In this document: one piece after another, positions 52,522-64,000 of the stretch
Layout: each line of letters starts with the position of its first letter
Position numbering within the stretch: position 1 is the stretch's first letter
Source: Amoeboaphelidium protococcarum
Lineage: Eukaryota > Aphelidiomycota > Aphelidea
Length of the DNA stretch: 64,000 nucleotides
Direction of reading: 5' to 3'
Assembly (NCBI GenBank): GCA_023515745.1
Contig: JALECJ010000254.1
Coordinates: 1,240,001-1,304,000 of the forward strand
Position numbers and translations under genes: made by a program
Notes under the pieces: generated by a model
Told to the model about the DNA's origin: nothing
Database searches by the model: none
The model's input: the letters and a program-made list of their open reading frames with translations, nothing else

Positions 52522-52981
52522 GTAATAATAATGTATCATCAAAATAGACCTTTAACTCTCAATCAACAACTAGTAACACAATGATGATGGTGATCAAATC
52601 GCAAATGATGAACGTCACAGCAATGAAAAGCTAAAGCCAAAAAGTAAAAGTTATTCACACGCCTAGGCTTTTGCTCTTTTAAACGAAAATTCTCAGCGGC
52701 GCTCTCTCTTTCTTGGCTGCAGCTCTTTATAGAGAGGGGCTTTGTGTATGTGTGTGCGTCTGTGGGAAAAAGAAGAAAGCTTCGAGTCCCGGAGAGCCTT
52801 CTACGACGATCGGTCTCAAATCTTTAAAGATTGAAAGCGGTGATTCAATCATCAGGGGTACGCTAGATTACAACATGTACACTCCTCACACAGCGGCTGT
52901 CAATGTATACACTAAACTAATCTGTCTGTAAATATTTTTAAAATGGTCATACCTATTAAATGCATTTTATATAAATAATAA
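52522..52981. promoter_or_regulatory. promoter region of the GH32 gene, with TG-rich tract
   Basis: 460 bp upstream of the GH32 start and 3' of the FIG4 gene. It contains a pyrimidine-rich gctctctctttct near 52695 and a (tg)n-like tract near 52740-52765. No convincing gene. Confidence 0.25.
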
Positions 52982-55405
52982 TCACGCTTCTAATACTTTA
53001 GTGAAGTTGACATAGTCTGAGAATATCTACATGTCTTCCTTGCTGACCGGTTTCAGTTCCATTTTGACATACTATGCATAGTAGTCATAGTTGTATTGTT
53101 ACAGATTGTCATCAGACTCGAATTTGTCGCCTTTGAATTGATCAACATAACGTTGGTATTCGTCAATTTCCTTCTCAGATAGATCCTTTAATTTAAAATC
53201 ATTCTTGACGTCAATGAATTCACTCCAGTCAGAGGACTTATTATATTTGCCATTTTAACTGCTGTAGTTGTTCATGGACTCACTGGTATTCAACTCAGTA
53301 CCACCGGATAACATCAAAGGTGAAGACTTTTTACGGCTGAGAACGGTGACTGGAGACTATAACACTACATCTTGTTACATTCTACCTTCAGCACTTGCCC
53401 GTTCCAGCAACTTGTACTCTATACAATCTTGCAAAGATACTAGAAGACTCTCTGAAGAAGTCTAAGCGCTGACTGTCGAATCTCTCTCGGTATGCTCTTC
53501 ACTTTCTTGACTGTTATTACTCTCAGACAGACGGGGAAGCTCTTGAAAGCTTTTTATTAGAGATTCCACAGAAGTTGAATTAACATGAACATAATTAGAG
53601 TTCTGGCTATCATAGCCAATGAACAAATTGATAGCTTCCTGCTTTTCCGCATCAGTGAAAGAGTTACTGTAGTATCGCTTGATAGTCTCCAGCATATCTC
53701 TACTCGAGTACAAGTATGACTAGAGACGCTAATTGAAGACATTTCCCATTCCGCCATACTCCATTTCATCATCTTCTTGGGTATTTCCATCGCTGGCTGA
53801 ACTGGCGCGAGAGCGAGCAGCAGCGTTCTTCCGCCTGTACGTCTCCATAGTGTTCACCAAGGCAGAGCCGCCATACTACAGCGCTATCACATTGCCCATA
53901 TCATTGCACATTCTCATCAGCAACTTGACAGAGTCATTATCAAAAGTGAGATATGACTTGCTTGATAGTTTCATGCTGTTAAGCTGCCGACAAAGTGCCA
54001 ACTTCCCGATTATAAATTGAGCAGCGTTCGTCCTATCGAGACAGTCAATGCAATTGGTACGTATGATGCCTCGCTATACTTGCAGAATTTCACCAGAGCA
54101 TTTCTTGATACAGAATAGACCAGTTTATTGCACAGAATCTGCCGTAATTCTCTCCAAGATGCTTATTACATCATTCTTATTGGTTTTATTCGGTAGAAAT
54201 GTGCCTTCATCAGAGGATCTGCTTTTTGCTCTCTACTACTACGCGGTCTACCAATTCTACTTGCTCTATTTACTCGCCTTGGCCATATCAAAAGCAATAT
54301 AATTTATCCTCTCTCCGCTAGGCAGAAATTAATTCACGAAAGAGATGGCAGCATTAAATGCGCCCAACAGAATAGTCTCCCGACGCAGATCATTATGCTT
54401 TACCAGATTGAGCACAGTAATACCACTTGCACCATAATATGATCTCAATTGACTGAAATGCTTAAGCGTACTTCTGTAATACGGATCCACAAAGTGAATA
54501 GTTATCGGAGGCTTTGGAACAAGATTATTAACCTCCTACTGCCAGTGCACCGGTATGGACCCTCTTATCTAAACATGGCTCGATAAATAAAATTAATCTT
54601 GAAGAATCTGCTCAGTCTCAACTTCATTAGCCACATTTCCATTATCGTCAATACCACGGCGCATATACCGAACTCCAGCATAATGTCTCGATCTACGTGC
54701 AATAAGAGTGATATTCAGAGACTAATTGACATTGGCAGATTCTACAAATCCATGTATTATGGGCAAGACCCAGCAATTTCCATACTTTATCTAATCTAGA
54801 GAGAATCCATTGGAGCAGAGAAAATAGTTCCACATGTATTTATCACGTATTTGTTAAGGACGGTCAGCAGTAAGTAGATTCTAAAAAGTATGAGTCAAGT
54901 CACAAGTGTAAGAAAAGTAGCAGTGCTTGGTAAGATCTACAGATGACAGCAAATCAATTTTACGCAGCTCATCATCTGATCTCTTCAACTGCTACAATTC
55001 TTAAGAGAGCTGCGCATTTGCACTAAAGTTGACATTTGTCACCGGAATCAATCTGACCTGTTCAATCTAGTACACATAGTGTCCATTAATACAAGCGATT
55101 TCTGAAGCCTTGGATATGATGTAGAGATAGAGCAAGTTGAATTTAACAAATCCTACCAAGCCGTAACATCCACGCAGAACAGATTTCAATCCACCTTGAC
55201 TCTTATTACCATCATCGATCATCTGGAGGAGAGAGTCAATTTCCACTCTTGAATACTCTGTGTTGTCAACAGTCACCACATGCTGGTCCACAGAACTGCG
55301 ATCAATCTTCAATATTCTGTAGCAGTCTGATCTTTTATACAACTACCCAGTGATGTACATATGCTACTTGGTCTAATACAAATCCAGACACGTCAATGTG
55401 TTCAT
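52982..55405 (-). CDS. FIG4-like SAC-domain phosphoinositide phosphatase
   Basis: 5-phosphatase of the PIKfyve/Fab1-VAC14-FIG4 complex that controls PI(3,5)P2 on endolysosomes. 807 aa, one ORF. The SAC N-terminal lobe starts with [14 protein letters not shown]; conserved [15 protein letters not shown] and [12 protein letters not shown] are typical of FIG4, followed by the catalytic CIDCLDRTN (CX5RT; Cys near residue 450). The C-terminal 250 residues are acidic and Asn/Ser-rich, diverged from other FIG4 proteins (about 880-910 aa). Fab1 and VAC14 are not in this window. Confidence 0.93.
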
Positions 55406-55872
55406 TGTTCTCTTGATACGATACACTGCTTATTACTTTAATACGATTCCGATTTTTAAAGAATAACTGAACAAAGCACTTGAATATACACTTGTACTAC
55501 CTATATTCAGTGCAGATCAATTACAGTACAGAGACTACCGAAACAATGAAGGAATAAAAAGATCTCAATGGACTGTCACTCAGCCAAAACACTGATCGTT
55601 TCTAAAAGGAACGATTAAAATAAGTGTTTCACAACGATTCTCTTAAAAGAACACGTTCATTCATTCACTCACCAACCAATTGTCAAACAGTTCTGTAAGT
55701 GTTTTATTATGTAGAGCGGAATCAACGGGCAAACGGACCACAAGGATAGAGCAATGAAACGTATGTACGCGTTGAAGCTTTTTACGCGTTATATTCTATA
55801 GAAATTACGATGAAGGTAAAGACGATTTAAACTAGTATTTAATATTATACACTACAGTGGTATGATCTGGCA
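55406..55872. promoter_or_regulatory. intergenic region with two ACGCGT elements
   Basis: 467 bp upstream of FIG4. Two ACGCGT copies lie 11 bp apart (55767-55772, 55784-55789), resembling paired MluI cell-cycle boxes, about 360 bp from the start codon. Regulatory meaning is inferred. Confidence 0.3.
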
Positions 55873-56478
55873 TCAGCTATTACTCTAATCAACTGTTCTC
55901 TGTTTGGGAGAGCGTGGACCACCGGGACGCCTATTCACAGCCGTCAACTGTATCATCCGCTCAATCTCTTCATCAGTATTCTTGATATTTACAAAATCTA
56001 ACGCGTCAAAATTATCATCATTAGCCTTCTGTGGTTATTATTATTATTATTATTTTAGTAAATTTCTTTTTTAAATATCAGCGGGTAGGGAGTCTTATAA
56101 TTTCAAATGCTGTCTAAGCGCCAGGCGACTACCAGATTCATATGCATTCTATCTGTCTATTGCATCTCTTTATTTTTCATTCCATTCATGTACGGCCTCT
56201 GCCGTGTATGTCAAATTCTTTAATCTATCTGCATCCAGAGTATCGCTGGCACCTTGACTTGTAGAAGAAGTGGAGGCGGCCAACTATTGCTCAATCTCAA
56301 GATCATGCTGCAACTCTCTCAACTCCTTCTCATGGTATTTATTACGTCGAGGTGCACGCTCATCCACCCGTAAATGCTCTCTAATCACTTCCTTCTTATT
56401 CTCAGACTGGGCTTTGGCAATCTTTTACCTTATATTCCTCAATCTCTATTTCAAATTGATGTCCGTACTCTTTGGCAT
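55873..56478 (-). CDS. SYF2-like pre-mRNA splicing factor
   Basis: 201 aa, one exon. Resembles SYF2 (NTC31) of the Prp19-associated complex: RLRNIRQKIAKAQSENKKEV matches the N-terminal R-rich helix, the middle LTYTAEAVHEWNEKQRD aligns with the ISAEDAERW.RK segment, then LRQHLKLQDS, and NTDEEIERMIQLTAV near the C-terminus. The usual C-terminal KFNKK..RFY block is absent, and the protein is shorter than metazoan SYF2 (about 240). Six consecutive UAA codons (a TTA microsatellite on plus, about 56036-56056) encode poly-Gln. Confidence 0.6.
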
Positions 56479-56625
56479 ATTTTATACCTTTATTACAGAT
56501 CGGCGGCAGACTTTCCACTAGGAGAAAAGCGTAAAAGACTCCTACTGTACTAGAAAATCTCTTCAAAACTATAATATCATGAACTTTAAAAAGAATTAAA
56601 AAATAATACTATATAATTATTAAAA

Positions 56626-58242
56626 TCAGTCATAAGTCACACCAGTAGTCACATCCATGTCGTTCAAGCCGAGCATTTCGTTCTAATCATCTGAGCGTTC
56701 GTACAACTCAATCTTCATATTAGGATCAGCATCGGGGGCATATGGATTCTGCATGTAACAATTGCCCAGTGGATCGTCCATAATGAAATGAAAGTTTTAG
56801 TTTGGCAAATCGCTGACATCAAAGTCGATGCACTTTTACAATTTCTGCAGGAATGCTCTCAGTCTCTCAGATCTCTGCACGTCTTCAGGTGCAGCGTGAT
56901 TCTAAACGTCACTATCACCACTAAGGAAAGGCATTCGGGAGTACAGCTCATCTTTCACCTGTGTCAGTAGGCCTTCAATGGTTGTAAACTTTCCACCTAG
57001 AGTGTATGCATCCAGAGTGAGTTCTAGCTCAGGCACGGCAATACCGCAACTCTCGCTCTTCAAGATATCACGATCCAGATCATCTTTACTAGTCACCAGC
57101 AATTAGATTCTCTTTCCCTTTTCACTTACGGCTCCACTTGCTTTAACTTCATTAGATTTATAGCCGCAGCCATCAGCATCGCACGCAGTGGCCATAATCA
57201 AAACTTCTTTGAAATACGGAATGGACAACAACTTCATTCTGCACACTGTGGGACTATAGCAATTAGGACACGATGATGGAAATTGCAAGACCTCCTCACT
57301 ATCAATTTCTTATGAAGTATTCTGCTCCTTTAGTTATTAAGTCCCCTCTTGTGGTGAAGTGTCAACTTTACGTCTCTTTAAGTCGCGCTCCACCAGCTGC
57401 TATTACATAATCTTTACAGCCTCCTCAACCTACATCTTATTCTCCTATTGCTACTGAGTCAATTACTTCTCGGCATCAGGATTCAGACCGATTTACTAAA
57501 TCTATTCACTTGTCCTCTGGTAGAATGTCTTTGATAGAACTTGAGCGGTATCACCATCAAGAGATTCAATGTAAGAGTTACCAGATGGATCATCGACAGA
57601 GAACTGAAAATTCATCTTACCATCAACCAGCTACTACAGCTTATCAACCACTGCATCCAACTGCTGATATAGCGCGTACATGTACTCACCTTCCTATTTA
57701 ATATTATAGTCGGCGCTCTGCATCTTCTCCTGGGATACGCGCAGTCTCTCTCCCTAACTACTTCTGATATCATCAATAGCCTGAACTATAAATCCTTCAA
57801 CAGTATTCAAACTGCCCTTCTACGTACCTGCTGGTATCTCTAGAAGTGCTTCGCTATTATTATTACCATTCTATTGAGCACCACTACCACCGCCATTAAT
57901 CGCCTCTCTAATCACCACACAACCATATTCTCCTTTGATCACTCGACGATTCAGATCTCTGGAACTACTACCACTATTACTGGCTGATAACACGTACTTG
58001 ACACCGTGATCTTGAATCTATGAGGCGCTCTCCACGCCATTATTAGTCCATCCACAATCTGGACACTCAAATGCAGAAATGATAACCTCTTTAAAGTGCG
58101 GAATACTGGTAAGCAATAGCTAAGTCTTTCCATGTCCAGAACCACATTGCATACACATGGTATCATGGATCACCGTCGGCATATGATCATCCACCTTGTC
58201 CACCTCATCTTCATTCAGCACTCTTTTGATACTTGAAAACAT
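56626..58242 (-). CDS. zinc-finger protein ZPR1
   Basis: Recently shown in fungi and animals to act as a chaperone for eEF1A. 538 aa, one exon, with the duplicated ZPR1 architecture: zinc finger 1 ([24 protein letters not shown], residues about 29-65) and its alpha-beta domain, a Gln-rich linker (about 260-320; many UAR codons), zinc finger 2 ([23 protein letters not shown]) with [13 protein letters not shown], and the second alpha-beta domain ([13 protein letters not shown]). The family ending [11 protein letters not shown] is present, followed by an acidic tail. Confidence 0.93.
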
Positions 58243-58458
58243 ATTATTAATGGATACCAAATATTTCTGTTCTGCGATTTTATAATTTATAGAGATCTTA
58301 TTATAAGGATATCAAGAAGAAGAAGAAAGAAATTCCATAAAAGTGATGAAAAATTCAAATTTAGTTCCATCAAATTCGAAAGCCATCAGCGCGGAATTCT
58401 CGCGTTTTAATTAAGTCGCTGGAGAAAACTTATCAACTAAATAAATAGAATATAAATT

Positions 58459-58863
58459 ATGCCGATTAGAAAAGTGTTTAGAGAGCCAGCAGATTTTGGA
58501 CCATTGAGGATAAGATTGTAGCGAGTTGGCGCGCGAAATAACGCGTTCTATAACATTGTTGTGGCTTAGGCTAGACATCGATAGTAGAATAAGAGTCTAC
58601 ATGATGTCTTGGGTACTTATTATCCTCACGCGTCATATAGCTATAAAGATGTGGGTGCCTCTGATGAGCCTGTCGCTGCATATAAACACATCACTCTGCA
58701 CTTTGATAGATGTAAAGCGTGGTTGGCTCAAGGGGCAGAGCCATCCTCGATGGTGTCCAAGATTCTATCCAAGGCTGGACTATGGCCGAGTCCACCGCGA
58801 AAGGTTGAAGTGATGAATGTCAGGGCGATTTAACACAAGGCCGCAGCTGAGAGAAGCTCATGA
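58459..58863 (+). CDS. mitochondrial ribosomal protein bS16m
   Basis: 134 aa, one exon. MPIRKVF..P... LRIRLQRVGARNNAFYNIVVAQARHRQQ is recognisably the bS16 N-terminal beta-sheet (RL.R.G....P.Y.IVV...R); DVLGTYYP and DRCKAWLAQGAEPSSMVSKIL match the conserved LG.Y.P and the C-terminal W...GA.PT..V..LL helix. UAA/UAG at 'RLQRVG' and 'VVAQARHRQQ' read Gln. The presence of a mitoribosome protein means the source has a translating mitochondrion. Confidence 0.88.
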
Positions 58864-58975
58864 TTATGACTGATTCATATAGTATAAGTGATATATACAC
58901 GAGATCTAATAGGAGACTGTGTTCTTGATATTGCACGTATGTAAACATCTATCTTTATTCATTTTTAGTTGAATA

Positions 58976-61819
58976 TCATTAAACTATAGAATCCTTCTTC
59001 TGAGCGATAAAAGTTAGAATGGCCTTTTTAATATCAGCGACTTACGCTGGCTTCTAGATAAAATCATTCATGCCAGCCTCGAGACATTTTAAGCGGTCAG
59101 ACCAGAACGCATTGGCAGTTATAGCTATGACCCATGGCTTCTTGTAGGTGATTGTGAGATCTTCCTGACTACTGCTGTACTGTTCCTATGAAGAGGACGA
59201 GGAGGACTATAAGGAATTTTATTACTACTACTAGATTAACGTGTTGCATTTCCGAGTGATTTCACCTGCAGCTTCAATTCCATCCTTAATAGGCATCATA
59301 AGATCTGTGAAGAAAATGTCAAAATTACGATGCTATTCCCACAGATCAATCGCTTCTTGACCATTTGAGGCTACGAGGCAATCTTGGCCCAGTTTGTCAA
59401 ATATTTTCTTCAATACTTTCTACGAAATTACATTATCTTCAGCCAGAAGGATCCTCAGCCGCGGCAACTCATTCTGATATATAGTAGATGTGGATTACTT
59501 TTGCAAATTCAAAGCACTTCCAGCAGCGTCTTGGGAACCATTCAAGTGATGAGTCAGGAACTGATATAAAACGGCAATCTTGGCAGGTTTTCTGGTGTAT
59601 ATAATTGTGCAATCCGGAGCGGTTGAAGTGATCAACTTCTACCAGGACTATATTTAGGATTATGTACCAGTAATTAAAATCTTGTTCCACATGTGTCTAT
59701 CCCCAATTACCTACAATTACTATTCACGCGCAAGATACTGAAGATCAATGACCATGACGTTGAACGCAGTCTTGAAAGCATCATCAAAAGAGTTAACAGT
59801 CTCAATTTTGGCAACATTAAGTGCAGACATGCAGCTTATGAAACATCCACATTACAATTTATCCGCGCACACAAAAGTAGTATTAACGTCGGTTAACTAT
59901 TTCGTGCTTTCATATGAGGTGAATGAGCGCAGTGAAAGATCGGGCCACTGCGATGGCACGTAAGACTCCAGCAATACTTCTGCATGAAATCTAGTGCCCA
60001 CTCCATCATCCTCATTATCGTGCACAGTCACAACTCCACCCATACACTCGACCAATTTTTTCACAATCGCCAATCCAAGCCCAGTGCCACCATACTTTCG
60101 TGTTATGCTACGATCCACTTGATAAAATGTCTCGAACAGCTTGTTCTTTGCCTATTGCGGAATACCGATACCTGTATCCTTGACATCAATGCATATACGT
60201 ACTTTCCCGGTATCATCAACGATTCTAGAACTAAGCTCCATAGTCACATGTCCATCAGGAGGTGTGAACTTGACAGCATTCCCCGCCAGATTAAGTAAGA
60301 TCTAACGGAATCTCGTAAAATCTCCCACGACAAACTCTTCAAATCTGGGCTTACCAGTCTTGGGATCAAGTCCATCTTCAATTTTATATGTCAGTGACGG
60401 CAGCTAATGCATATCATCCGACTACTAAAGAAACAGAATATCCATAACATTCTCAACTGCATCACGCGGAGAGAACACTTCTCTAGTCATATTAATCTTA
60501 TCCTCCTCATACTTGCTAAAATCCAAGATATTATTGACAATCGATGCAAGCATGTCACTACTTTTCTTCATCATGGTGAGGGATTCTTTCAACTCAATAG
60601 CATCAGCCGGGGAAGCATTCTATATAGCATTAGAATCAAGAAGCATTTAAGTAAGAGCACTAGTGGAAAAGAGCGGAGTTCGCATCTCATGAGACATTAC
60701 GGCAAGGAACTCTCTCTGAGCTTAAGCCACCTTAACTTCCTTCTAGGCAGCCTGTAAGCTCTAGTTCATTAAATTCAACTTTTCTATAGTGCCACGCTCA
60801 CTCTTAATCATTGATGCCTACTACATGGCAATAGTCACCTATTCCAAAATATCAAGCAGAATATCTTTAGTCTGCGATACCATAGGCGGCCAAGCACTTG
60901 ATGATCGACTGAATAAAGACAAATTTATACCAGACTGGGATGTGGGCTGCCTTTTACTAAACTATATAATAAGATAATAATCTTTGGACGCGCCACCTTT
61001 AAAGCAGCTAATAATATAAATCATGTTACCGACAGACTATACCATCATATGCTCTTTACGCGCCTTAAGATCATCAAGTAGTGGAATCTCATCAAAAGCA
61101 CCAGATATCTATGGAGCAGAATCATGTATTCGCTAATATCCTAACAGACTCCTTGTAGAGTTACTCTTACTATCAGTACTGTTACTTTTCGACGCCAAAA
61201 CTTTACTCTTACCACCAGTCTAATCCATTGATGATCCAACACTCATGCGCCGCTTTATAGACCGACATACCTCATGGAAGGCGTGTGATTCTCGTACATG
61301 GACACTGCATTACTCGGCATGGCAGTTCTTAATGATCTACTAGCACAGCGTCTCCAAGATTACCTTACCATCCAGCGTCTACCTGATCTCATGCGATACA
61401 TTTCTAAATAAACCGAGAAGTCGATTCTAATAGGATAAATCTCGCTCACATTCAATACGCTCAGCAATTTCAATCTCCATATTGCGAGCATAAGCTGGAA
61501 ACTCTAAAGCTTTCGGTATAATAAATATCAAGATAGCTGATGTATAGAGTGATACAACAGCAGTCAGAATCTTGAACAGAAGCATCACCACTGGCGTCTT
61601 CCACCACATGTTCCACGCGTTGACCAGATGAGTAGTGCCACAGAGTAGGATGAAACAAACAAATAGCCACAGCACAGCCTTCCATGTGTAACTAATATCG
61701 GGAAACTTTCGACCAAATATCAGAATCTCCACCGGGATAGAGAAATATGCAATACATATCAGAAAGTCGAAGATGCAATTCATAGTCTAGAACAATGTCG
61801 AATCCTCTGGCTTCATCAT
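58976..61819 (-). CDS. hybrid histidine kinase with an ethylene-receptor (ETR) sensor domain
   Basis: 947 aa, single exon; no longer start is available because a UGA lies upstream in frame. Domains: three-helix ETR membrane sensor (residues 10-105) with [16 protein letters not shown] (Asp18, Tyr25) and [10 protein letters not shown] (Cys60, His64), the copper ligands of the plant receptor; a GAF-like region (about 130-330); HisKA with [13 protein letters not shown] (phospho-His about 377); HATPase with [20 protein letters not shown] and GGTGLGLAI; a diverged pseudo-receiver (about 630-710); and a C-terminal receiver with [13 protein letters not shown] (phospho-Asp about 839), ITANAF and QKPA. 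The ETR N-terminal Cys pair is missing. Receptors of this design occur in plants and some early-diverging fungi. Ethylene binding is inferred. Confidence 0.93.
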
Positions 61820-62219
61820 TAAATATACCACTATTATAATCCTCAGAAATGTACGTAAAATAAGTCAATATAATGAATTGAGTAACTGTAATGTGATGCA
61901 AATATAATCTCTGTCTGACCGTATAAAGAGAGAGAGAAGGAGAGCCTGGCCCAAAAATATTATGAATTTGATGAGCCGATCTCTCTAACGCCGAAAAAGA
62001 AGAAATGGCTGAAAATGAGGCACGGCCGAAAAGACCAATGACAAACCGTTGCGTCATTTTTACCAGAGATCTTATTGACATCATCCTAATGCATAAGACA
62101 CCATGTAAAATGGGTATAAGAATAATTTAGTTTTGATCATGATTAAGGATATACATAACAAAGGGAAATAATAGAAATATTGCAATTAATCAGACTGTGA
62201 TGGTATATTTACAGTAATC
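61820..62219. other. intergenic region
   Basis: 400 bp upstream of the histidine kinase start and 3' of NSE1. A minus-strand ORF (61692-62084 in another frame) is a shadow with no recognisable content. A gagagagagaagg purine run lies near 61927. Confidence 0.25.
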
Positions 62220-62930
62220 TCAGTTATTCTTGCGGCTGAGTAAAGATTTCAATTCAACAAGCGCGCGTGGACCGAGAGCGATGTGATTAATATCGTCGTT
62301 CTACGCCGCTGTTGCCTCATCAACTTTGATTTTGACTAGCCATCTCTGGGCCACTAGTTTCCTAACTAAATTCTAAGCTTCTTTTGCACTCAATTTCACG
62401 TTCTGGTCGCTCTCCTCCGTGGGGAATAATGCAATGTTTAGAGCCTCAGTCATTGAGATTGACCACTTGTGCATTTAAGCGTCGGCACTATCATTAGCAT
62501 TACCATCATCATCATCATCTGTTTCATAATTAGCACCAGCATCAGCAATAGCGTCAATCCATCTTCTCAGTACGCCTAGCTCATTCAGAGACAAGTCAGT
62601 ACCGATGAGCTGCTGAGTTGATGCCACATTTTCATTCTTCACAATGCTATCCTCACGCACATTGACCAGCATGTACAGAATTTCATTACTACGAGGATCT
62701 TGAAAACGTCTCACATCCAGACCTAAATGATCAACGGCACTTCTCAGCGATGTAATAAATGGTCCTAGCTGTGCTCTGTCAAATACTATTTAGCCTCCAT
62801 GTAAACGCTGGAAAACTGTCGTGGCCTTCTCTAAAAGCTGCAATAGCTCCTACTAAGTGTAACACTGACTTTCACTCCTTAGAAAACCCTGCATTACAGT
62901 TTTATGAATCAAATTTTATCCCAAATCCAT
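62220..62930 (-). CDS. NSE1-like subunit of the SMC5/6 complex, without RING
   Basis: 236 aa, one exon. N-terminal winged-helix region with VMQGFLRSESQCYTQQELL; a middle block with RFQDPRSNEILYMLVNVREDS; LSLNELGVLRRWIDAI; an acidic DDDDDGNANDSADA insert; and the second winged helix KLSAKEAQNLVRKLVAQRWL with GPRALVELKSLL, the point where NSE1 proteins normally continue into a C4HC3-type RING. Here the ORF ends eight residues later (SRKNN, UGA). Downstream sequence in all minus frames contains no Cys/His RING. NSE1 binds MAGE/Nse3 in the SMC5/6 genome-stability complex. Assignment rests on the winged-helix pattern and is moderate. Confidence 0.6.
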
Positions 62931-63267
62931 ATTATCTCTCTATATATTAGCTTTTTACCTAAATAATACAGCGTACAGAGTTAAACCAACCGATTTTATG
63001 CGACACTATACTGTTCACTACTGTAACAGGCAAGCAGAAACGAAACGGAGAAACGCGTCTAAAGAGAAATTAAAAACCGCGCTCTCGCTCTGTTCAAATA
63101 CCTGCGACTTGGATCGTTCCAATAAAATACTGAAAGCTCTCATACGATATCTTTTGCCACAAATCTACTCATATGGTACTAAGTTTAAAAACTCCTAATA
63201 AGATTGTATAGAACAAATCATTTTTTAAGGACACTTGAATGATGTAAAGTTCAATTCATCATGTCCT
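62931..63267. promoter_or_regulatory. promoter region of the NSE1-like gene
   Basis: 337 bp. ACGCGT at 63053-63058, about 120 bp upstream of the start. No ORF that I trust. Confidence 0.25.
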
Positions 63268-64000
63268 TCACCAGCCGAATGATTCCTTTGGTGCATTTCC
63301 CTTTTTATTTCTTCGAGACTTCTTACCACTACCACCACTTGATGATGAATTACCTCCCCACCCAATGCCGACACTACCTTCCATGGCTTTACGCGGTGCA
63401 GTCACTTCATCAGGCTAAGCAGGGTGATCCAACGTGATGGCATGCTCCGGCGTGTCAAATCTTTCGTTCCAGGCAAACACGTTTGATGGCATGCCTTTAC
63501 TGTTGCCTTCCAGCTTATTGGTAGACTTGGGCGCGCAATTACCAACCAGAGCCTTTTGAACCTGATTCATGATATGTTTATCTTCAGGCAGGTCGTAGTT
63601 CTTCAAATTTAGTGGTTTCATGTGTTCATGCCAATCTTCTTCCTCTTCATCAGCATTTCTTTAATCTTCATCTTATGAACTCTAGACATTTAAAGCGAAA
63701 TCTTTAATTGGACTCCACTTTATGGTGAGAGTTATAGCACCTGTTGCGCTGTCGAAATTTATACCTTAAGGCAGCTTTTTATTCACTGCCAAGTTAGAGA
63801 TCAACTTTATCAGCTCATCCTGCCGACCTGTAGAAAACTATCGCAACCTAATGGAATACCATAAATCACCAATTCCCATCTGTACATATTCAAGCTTACC
63901 TGATAATAAGTCACCCAGAACCGTATTTGAGAATTTCCAATTCATCACAGCTTTAATTTGAGAGAGCAACTCTTCAAGAACATCAGAGTCAGAGAATTTA
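63268..64000 (-). CDS. unrecognised protein, 3' part; continues past window edge
   Basis: The frame is open from the window edge to a UGA at 63268-63270 (244 codons visible). A beta/alpha segment (KFSNTVLGDLLSGKLEYV, DELIKLISNLAVNKKLP) is followed by an acidic patch, a stretch ending in a Gly/Ser/Asn-rich and basic tail that finishes NAPKESFGW. A GTAAGC near 63903 could be a splice donor, but reading through stays open, so I keep one exon. I do not recognise the family. Confidence 0.55.

Noticed and set aside
52713-52931. 72-aa plus ORF with CVCVCVC
   Set aside because: No ATG start and derived from a TG microsatellite; low-complexity artefact.

Overview
This 64 kb window is nuclear DNA of a compact eukaryotic genome that reads UAA and UAG as glutamine and uses UGA as its only stop. 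Under the standard code almost every gene appears shattered. With UAR read as Gln, about 30 long ORFs open up, and many of the former stops fall on family-conserved glutamines (for example HQTEKQR in the UGGT catalytic domain and HFPQ after the RNA polymerase DFDGD motif). Introns are few and mostly 51-81 nt, start GTAAG/GTAAT/GTTAG and end (T)GTAG. Intergenic spaces are mostly 100-500 bp. Mitochondrial genes (OGDC E2, bS16m, BolA1) exclude amitochondriate UAR=Gln protists. Several proteins look opisthokont or fungal rather than ciliate: a Cbk1/Orb6-like NDR kinase, a Dnf3-like flippase, a HDAC8-like deacetylase, an ethylene-receptor histidine kinase of the kind known from early-diverging fungi, and a Crinkler-type NTPase. 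My best guess is an aphelid (Amoeboaphelidium-like, a relative of Fungi, for which I recall a UAR=Gln code being reported); a ciliate or ulvophyte alga is less likely. No tRNA, rRNA, CRISPR array or transposon was recognised.

Layout. 0.5-1.5 kb: an unrecognised gene with a frame break. 1.8-12.7 kb, minus strand: ER glucosyltransferase UGGT, BolA1 and RNA polymerase I largest subunit, the last carrying one unusually long intron that holds a candidate box C/D snoRNA. 13.7-16.5 kb: a DXO/Rai1 nuclease between two paralogous small secreted proteins. 16.5-19.5 kb, minus: acyl-CoA thioesterase and the E2 of 2-oxoglutarate dehydrogenase. 19.9-27.5 kb, plus: P4-ATPase, HDAC, eIF3b. 28-32.6 kb, minus: SLC26 transporter and Crinkler-like NTPase. 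33.5-41.6 kb: coiled-coil protein with an in-frame UGA, NEK6/7-like kinase, SAP-domain protein, Zip3/HEI10/RNF212-type RING protein, NDR kinase, a Q-rich unknown. 41.8-48.6 kb, minus: Cys-rich unknown, a 363-bp tandem duplication, transketolase, TMEM184. 48.9-58.9 kb: 4CXXC zinc-finger protein, GH32 invertase, FIG4, SYF2-like, ZPR1, bS16m. 59-64 kb, minus: ethylene-receptor hybrid histidine kinase, a NSE1-like protein without its RING, and the 3' part of an unknown gene.

Functionally this is a mixed housekeeping neighbourhood (transcription, translation, splicing, central carbon and Fe-S metabolism, lipid and phosphoinositide trafficking, cell-cycle and morphogenesis kinases, meiosis, SMC5/6). 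Interspersed are genes that fit an organism living on algae: sucrose/fructan hydrolysis, a plant-hormone-type sensor, small secreted proteins and a Crinkler-like protein. Gene order shows no operons; neighbours are divergent, convergent or tandem without obvious pathway clustering.
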